From an uncultured Pelagibacteraceae bacterium (GTDB taxonomy: Bacteria > Pseudomonadota > Alphaproteobacteria > Pelagibacterales > Pelagibacteraceae): a stretch of DNA of 64,000 nt. The notes under the pieces were generated by a model. That model made no database searches. It saw only the letters and a program-made list of their open reading frames with translations, and was not told the origin of the DNA. Positions 59,591 to 64,000 of this stretch are shown here, piece after piece. The stretch lies in the NCBI GenBank assembly GCA_902515095.1, contig CABXTC010000002.1, forward strand, positions 62,001 to 126,000. Direction: 5' to 3'. Numbering within the stretch: the first letter of the stretch is position 1; each line of letters starts with the position of its first letter. Made by a program: the position numbers and the translations under genes.

Positions 59591-60028
59591 ATGAAAGAGC
59601 TTTTATATTTAAAAGATGAACAATTAAAACATTTAATTGAAAAATTATTTCTCAGTTACAGAGAGACTTTTGCTGACTCAAAAAAAGTTCTTAATAAATA
59701 TCAAATTGGTTTAGCTCATCAAAAGACTATCCACTTAATATCTATGTATGAGGGAATTTCGATATCAGAGCTCATGAGAAAACTTAAAGTGACCAAACAG
59801 AGTTTAAATAGGGTTTTAAAAGACTTAATCAAACTCGAAGTAATCTTTTTTAGCAAAGATGAGTATGACACAAGAATAAAACATATTTTTTTAAATGAAA
59901 AAGGAAAAGAAATTTTCAATGAAATTTTTGAAGTACAAAAAAAAAGGATTTATAACGCTCTTCTTAACTCAAGCTCACAAGAGGTACTTAGTTTTGATGA
60001 AGTTTTAAATAAAATAATAAATGGATAA
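59591..60028 (+). CDS. MarR-family transcriptional regulator
   Basis: About 145 residues with a winged helix-turn-helix: KTIHLISMYEGISISELMRKLKVTKQSLNRVLKDLIKLEVI, then the wing with DEYDTRIKHIFLNEKGKEIF. I use the ATG at 59591; a GTG one codon earlier is equally possible. It overlaps the response regulator by 8 bases. A MarR gene linked to an OmpR-type regulator recalls the petP-petR pair of Rhodobacter, but equivalence is inferred. The divergent ilvE may share its control region. Confidence 0.85.
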   Translation: MKELLYLKDEQLKHLIEKLFLSYRETFADSKKVLNKYQIGLAHQKTIHLISMYEGISISELMRKLKVTKQSLNRVLKDLIKLEVIFFSKDEYDTRIKHIFLNEKGKEIFNEIFEVQKKRIYNALLNSSSQEVLSFDEVLNKIING

Positions 60029-60698
60029 ATTTATTGCACATATTTTAGTTGTGGATGATGATGATGGGATAAGATCATTAGTAAAAAAATACTTAAACGA
60101 AAAAAGATACTTAGTTACAACCGCCATTAATGCTGAAGATGCTTCTGAAAAAATAAAAATAATTAAATTTGATTTAATCATCTTGGATATAATGATGCCT
60201 GGCAAAAGTGGACTTGATTTTTTAAATGAATACAAAAAAAATATTAATACACCAGTAATTTTATTAACTGCAAAAGGAGAGCCCAATGAGAGAATTGAGG
60301 GTTTGGAAATGGGCGCTGATGATTATTTACCAAAGCCGTTTGAACCCAAAGAACTTGATTTGAGAATTAAAAATATAATAGATAAAACTAAACAGACAAA
60401 TATAAAACGAATTATTGAATTTCAGAATGTAAAAATTGATTTAAACAAACAATTAATTTTACAAAGTAATTATGAATATAAAATTAATAATACTGAAAAA
60501 ATAATATTAAAAGAAATGATTAATAACCCAGGAAAAATATTTGCAAGAGAGGAGATTGGTAAATTAATAGATTTAAATAAAGAAAGATCAATTGATGTAA
60601 TCATTACGAGATTACGAAAAAAAATTGAGATTGATCCAAAAAATCCAAAATTTCTCCAAACAATCAGAGGAGCTGGCTATGTTTTATGGATTGAATAA
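60021..60698 (+). CDS. ompR: OmpR-family response regulator
   Basis: 225 residues. The receiver domain has the acidic pocket VVDDDDG, the phospho-acceptor Asp56 (LDIMMPGKSG), Thr83 (LLTAKGE) and Lys105 (LPKPFEP). The C-terminal winged-helix output domain has NNPGKIFAREEIGKLIDL, SIDVIITRLRKKIE and TIRGAGYVLW. It overlaps the MarR gene by 8 bases and the kinase by 20, so the three are one unit. OmpR/PetR-type is most likely; the target genes are unknown. Confidence 0.9.
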   Translation: MDKFIAHILVVDDDDGIRSLVKKYLNEKRYLVTTAINAEDASEKIKIIKFDLIILDIMMPGKSGLDFLNEYKKNINTPVILLTAKGEPNERIEGLEMGADDYLPKPFEPKELDLRIKNIIDKTKQTNIKRIIEFQNVKIDLNKQLILQSNYEYKINNTEKIILKEMINNPGKIFAREEIGKLIDLNKERSIDVIITRLRKKIEIDPKNPKFLQTIRGAGYVLWIE

Positions 60699-61998
60699 AT
60701 TTATTAAAAATTTATTACCAAAAAGATTATTCTATAGAGCTCTTCTTATTGTTGCTATTCCAATTATTTTAATCCAATTAACGATCACTATAGTTTTTTT
60801 CGATAGTCTTTGGATAAAAACAAATAAAGGTATGACTAGAGCTTTAGTAAGTGAAATACAAACTTTTATTGAGGTATACAAAAAAGATGTTTATGTAAAA
60901 AATGAAATCACAAATATTTTTTCTTTGTATCAAGATTTAAATATAGAGTTTGTTGAAGATGAAAACTTTAATTTTTTTTTCAATGAGAGATGGTTCAGTC
61001 CAATTGATAGAACATTAAGGAGAGAACTAAAATCTAAATTTGGATCTGAAATTTTTTGGTTTAATTCAACAAATTACAAAGAATTAGTTGATTTAAGAAT
61101 TAAATTTAAAAAGGGTTATTTTAAGTTCATTGTTCCAAAGGACAGATTGACTAGCACGTCTGCAAGATTATTTGGATTGTGGATTACTGTACCAGCTTTT
61201 ATAGTTGTAATTATCTCATTAATTTTTCTTAAGAACCAAACGAGACCAATTACAGCTCTTGCAAAAGCTGCTGAGAAATTTGGGAGGGGTGAAAATGTTG
61301 ATGAGTTTAAACCTTCAGGTGCTGCTGAAATTCGTCAGGCCGGTTATGAATTTGATAGAATGAGAAAAAGAATAATAAGACATCTTAATCAAAGATCAGA
61401 AATGTTATCTGGTATCAGTCATGACTTAAGAACTCCTTTGACTAGAATGAAATTACAAACCGCATTTATTAAAGACAAATCTCTAGCTGATAAACTGACA
61501 GAAGACATTAATGAAATGGAAAAAATGCTAAATGAGTATTTGCAGTTTACTAGCTCCTCATTTGTTGAAAAAGACGAACTTTTTGATCTAAGTGAATTAA
61601 TGATTGAAATAATAAATAAATATAACAATAGAGATATTATTAAGGAAATTCCGTCAAGAATTTATTTTAATGGTAGAAAAAACTTAATTAAAAGATGTTT
61701 AAATAATCTAATTGAAAACTCTATAAAATATGGAAATAAATTAAAAATTGGACTTTCAAAGAAAAAAACAAATTTAGTTATCTTAGTCGAGGACGATGGG
61801 CCTGGTATACCAGAGAGTGAGTATGAAAATGTTTTCAAGCCCTTTTATAAAATTGATAAAGGAAGAGCAGACTCAAAGTCAAGTGTGGGTTTGGGTCTTT
61901 CAATAGCTTCGGACATCATTCGATCTCATGGTGGTAATATACGATTAAATAAATCCTCTTTGAATGGACTAGAAGTTAAGATTTTCTTACCCGTTTAG
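60679..61998 (+). CDS. envZ: EnvZ-type sensor histidine kinase
   Basis: 439 residues from the ATG at 60679. A membrane helix at about 20-41 and another near 166-187 enclose a periplasmic sensor segment of about 120 residues. HAMP follows (TRPITALAKAAEKFGRGENVDEF), then the phosphorylated His248 (SGISHDLRTPLTRM), the N box NNLIENSIKYG, and the DDGPGIP and GLGLSIA boxes. A TTG start further upstream inside the response regulator is rejected. The 3' end overlaps the convergent ubiK-like gene by 23 bases. Confidence 0.92.
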   Translation: MFYGLNKFIKNLLPKRLFYRALLIVAIPIILIQLTITIVFFDSLWIKTNKGMTRALVSEIQTFIEVYKKDVYVKNEITNIFSLYQDLNIEFVEDENFNFFFNERWFSPIDRTLRRELKSKFGSEIFWFNSTNYKELVDLRIKFKKGYFKFIVPKDRLTSTSARLFGLWITVPAFIVVIISLIFLKNQTRPITALAKAAEKFGRGENVDEFKPSGAAEIRQAGYEFDRMRKRIIRHLNQRSEMLSGISHDLRTPLTRMKLQTAFIKDKSLADKLTEDINEMEKMLNEYLQFTSSSFVEKDELFDLSELMIEIINKYNNRDIIKEIPSRIYFNGRKNLIKRCLNNLIENSIKYGNKLKIGLSKKKTNLVILVEDDGPGIPESEYENVFKPFYKIDKGRADSKSSVGLGLSIASDIIRSHGGNIRLNKSSLNGLEVKIFLPV

Positions 61999-62227
61999 AT
62001 TTTTTTTTTATTTTAACATGGGTTTTTTCAAGTTTTTTTTCTAATATTTCAACTCTTTTAGAAAGAACATCAAATTCATCTTTACTTGTAAGCTTCATTT
62101 TAAATACAATTTCGTCTCTTTTAGATTTTAAAATATTAAGCAACTCATTAGACAGATCTCTTGAAGAAATTAGTCCTTGCTCCAATAATTTTGTTATTTT
62201 ATCAAATACAAATTTTGAATTTTTCAT
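61976..62227 (-). CDS. ubiK: UbiK/BMFP-like coiled-coil accessory protein
   Basis: 83 residues with the UbiK/YqiC (BMFP) pattern: an amphipathic N-terminal part (FDKITKLLEQGLISSRDLSNELLNILKSK) and a C-terminal coiled coil KLTSKDEFDVLSKRVEILEKKLEK, ending in a Lys/Arg-rich tail. In E. coli UbiK helps organise the ubiquinone-synthesis enzymes with lipids. It is divergent from lgt by 50 bases. Short coiled-coil proteins are easy to misassign, so certainty is moderate. Confidence 0.72.
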   Translation of the reverse strand: MKNSKFVFDKITKLLEQGLISSRDLSNELLNILKSKRDEIVFKMKLTSKDEFDVLSKRVEILEKKLEKTHVKIKKKSKRVRKS

Positions 62228-62277
62228 ATATTTTTTTATTAAGTTAATATATTTATATCTTATTATTTTAATTAGAA

Positions 62278-63054
62278 ATGTTCATTAATAATTTTGACCC
62301 AGTCGCTTTTAGTATATTTTCTTTAGAATTTAGATGGTACTCAATGGCGTATATATTTGGAATTCTAGCAGGATGGGTTGTAGCTAAAAAATTTTATATT
62401 AGAGGCTATGAGTTAAAAGATAAATTTGATGACTACATTACTTTTCTAATTCTTGGAATTATTGTTGGGGGTAGGCTAGGTTACGTAATAATTTATAATT
62501 TTGATTATTATATAGATAATTTATTAGAAATTTTCAAAATTTGGCAAGGAGGCATGTCATTTCATGGCGGGCTCATTGGAGTTATTGTTGCAAGTATTTG
62601 GTTTGCAAAAAAAAATAATCAAAATCCATATATTTATCTAGACGTTGTATCAATTGTTGCTCCTATTGGAATTTTTTTTGGTAGAGTTGCTAATTTTATT
62701 AACTCTGAACTTTATGGTACAGAGACTAGTTTGCCTTGGGGGGTAAAATTTCTAAAGATAGATAATTTATCTCGTCATCCCTCTCAACTTTACGAAGCAT
62801 TTTTTGAGGGAATTTTATTGTTTGTGATACTCATTTACTTAAGAAATAAAATCTCAATAAAAATTCCTGGTTTTATATCTGCAATATTTTTGATAATTTA
62901 CTCTACTTTTAGATTTATAATTGAATTTGTTAGAGTTCCAGATGAACATTTGGGTTATATCTTATTGAATTTAAGTATGGGTCAAATTATGAGTTTAATA
63001 TTTTTAATAATTGGTTGTTATTTGATTTACACAAAATATGAATTCAACAGATAA
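62278..63054 (+). CDS. lgt: Prolipoprotein diacylglyceryl transferase
   Basis: Adds diacylglycerol to the lipobox Cys of lipoproteins such as BamD in this window. About seven membrane helices. Conserved motifs are GGRLGYVIIYN (about 64-74), FHGG with His96, and GRVANFINSELYG (about 135-147) with Arg136 and Glu144. Length is 258 residues. It overlaps the next gene by 17 bases. Confidence 0.95.
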   Translation: MFINNFDPVAFSIFSLEFRWYSMAYIFGILAGWVVAKKFYIRGYELKDKFDDYITFLILGIIVGGRLGYVIIYNFDYYIDNLLEIFKIWQGGMSFHGGLIGVIVASIWFAKKNNQNPYIYLDVVSIVAPIGIFFGRVANFINSELYGTETSLPWGVKFLKIDNLSRHPSQLYEAFFEGILLFVILIYLRNKISIKIPGFISAIFLIIYSTFRFIIEFVRVPDEHLGYILLNLSMGQIMSLIFLIIGCYLIYTKYEFNR

Positions 63055-64000
63055 CAAAAGTCTACCTCTAGATAAATTCATCGATCTTTCTTTGTACGAT
63101 AAAAAAATTGGATATTATATGAAGCAAAATCCCTTTGGAAAGAAAGGTGATTTCATAACTTCTCCAAATGTATCAAGAATGTTTTCAGAAATGATTGCAA
63201 TTTGGATTGTGGGTTTTTGGGAAAACTTAGGTTCGCCACAGAAATTTAATTTAGTTGAACTTGGAGCTGGCAATGGTTCAATGATGAAAATTTTAATTGA
63301 AAGTTTTAAGAATTTCCCCAGTTTTTTTGGGGCCTGTAATATTTTGATTCACGAAAAAAGTCCTAAACTAATTAAAGTTCAAAAAAAAGAATTGAAATTA
63401 AAAAAAATCGTCTGGATTTCAGAATTAAAAGAAATTAAGAAAATACCATCAATTTTTATAGCGAATGAATTTTTTGACTCAATTGCAATAAAACAATTCG
63501 TTAAAGAGAAAAATTTATGGTTCGAAAGATATGTAAAAGTAAAAAAAAACGAAAGTAACTTTTTTTTTAATAAAAAATTTAATATGAATAAATTTGAAAA
63601 GAAAATTAGTTATAATATATCAAAAAATCAAAGCTTTATTGAATACTCTTTTCTTGGATTGAAATATTTAAAAAAAATTACTAACTTTATAAAAAAAAAT
63701 AATGGTGGATTACTAATTATAGATTATGGATATACAGAAAAAAGGATGAAAGATACTCTTAAGGCAATATCAAATCATAAGTATTCTAATGTATTACAAA
63801 ATATTGGAAAATCAGATATTACTCACAACATAAATTTTTATCTATTTAAAAAACAAATTCAAAAATTGGGTGGAGTAAAAGGGTTATTTACAACGCAGGG
63901 AGATTTTTTGAAAAAAATGGGTATTGAAAAAAGAGCTGAAATAATATCTAAAAATCTAAATTTTTCGATGAAAGCTGACATGTACTACAGATTAAAAATG
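63038..64000 (+). CDS. MidA/NDUFAF7-type SAM-dependent methyltransferase (partial, cut by window edge)
   Basis: The first 321 residues of a COG1565-type methyltransferase. The GKKGDFITSPNVSRMFSEMIAIW segment (about 34-56) and the SAM motif LVELGAGNG (about 72-80) are diagnostic, followed by ANEFFDSIAIKQF and LLIIDYGYTEKR. Mitochondrial members methylate an arginine in complex I (NDUFS2), so a role in complex I assembly is plausible. No stop in the window; family length suggests about 20-40 residues are missing. Overlaps lgt by 17 bases. Confidence 0.88.
   Translation, partial: MNSTDNKSLPLDKFIDLSLYDKKIGYYMKQNPFGKKGDFITSPNVSRMFSEMIAIWIVGFWENLGSPQKFNLVELGAGNGSMMKILIESFKNFPSFFGACNILIHEKSPKLIKVQKKELKLKKIVWISELKEIKKIPSIFIANEFFDSIAIKQFVKEKNLWFERYVKVKKNESNFFFNKKFNMNKFEKKISYNISKNQSFIEYSFLGLKYLKKITNFIKKNNGGLLIIDYGYTEKRMKDTLKAISNHKYSNVLQNIGKSDITHNINFYLFKKQIQKLGGVKGLFTTQGDFLKKMGIEKRAEIISKNLNFSMKADMYYRLKM

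Overview
This window is a contiguous piece of a very compact, strongly AT-rich alphaproteobacterial chromosome that looks like the SAR11 / Pelagibacterales lineage. That placement is inferred from several features. The tmRNA is a circularly permuted two-piece form. ThyX is used as the thymidylate synthase. A DUF2065 gene sits beside hflKC, and DnaG has a zinc-ligand-poor N-terminus. Lys/Asn/Ile-rich proteins, gene overlaps and gaps of a few bases also fit a streamlined marine genome. I see no insertion sequence, prophage, CRISPR array or other obvious mobile DNA. Apart from the RNA genes, no stretch longer than about 130 bases is free of genes.

Layout. 1-6296 (minus): hflK-hflC-DUF2065-degP-miaA-ilvB, membrane protein quality control followed by tRNA modification and branched-chain amino acid synthesis; ilvB runs off the left edge. 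6348-10398: apbC/mrp, thyX, the two-piece ssrA, a 40-residue membrane ORF, a MazG-like pyrophosphohydrolase and fumC. 10386-15732: an AsmA-like protein, a UvrD/PcrA helicase and an M24 aminopeptidase. 15725-36533 (minus): ligA and bamD, then an almost complete division and cell wall cluster. In transcription order that cluster is mraZ, ftsZ, rsmH, ftsL, ftsI, a fused murE-murF, mraY, murD, ftsW, murG, murC, murB, ddl, ftsQ, a much shortened ftsA-like gene and lpxC. Directly upstream of mraZ are a near-consensus promoter overlapped by a triple TGGG repeat (a likely MraZ operator) and the RNase P RNA gene.

37083-43625: an AmpD-type amidase, mlaA and mlaC, a CAT-anticodon tRNA (probably Ile2), an aberrant tRNA-Val(GAC), and the macromolecular-synthesis group yqeY-dnaG-rpoD. 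43752-52865: carAB, a 2OG-Fe(II) oxygenase paired with an ELM1-family protein, trxB, a J1-crystallin-like ADP-ribosylglycohydrolase and an aspartate-type aminotransferase. 52901-58643: uvrB, folM-like SDR, folB, uvrC and pgsA. 58640-64000: ilvE, a MarR regulator with an OmpR/EnvZ two-component pair, a UbiK-like coiled-coil protein, lgt, and a MidA-type methyltransferase cut by the right edge.

The genes are mainly housekeeping. The main departures from textbook arrangement are in the division module. ftsZ has left its usual place after ftsA and is the first structural gene behind mraZ. The gene in the ftsA position encodes only about 233 residues: it appears to keep the first FtsA subdomains and a C-terminal amphipathic tail but has no room for the ATP-binding second half. 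Other points worth checking are the tRNA-Val with altered D and T loops, the long inverted repeat between dnaG and rpoD, and several family members missing ligand residues (ApbC, DnaG, ADP-ribosylglycohydrolase, MlaA lipobox).
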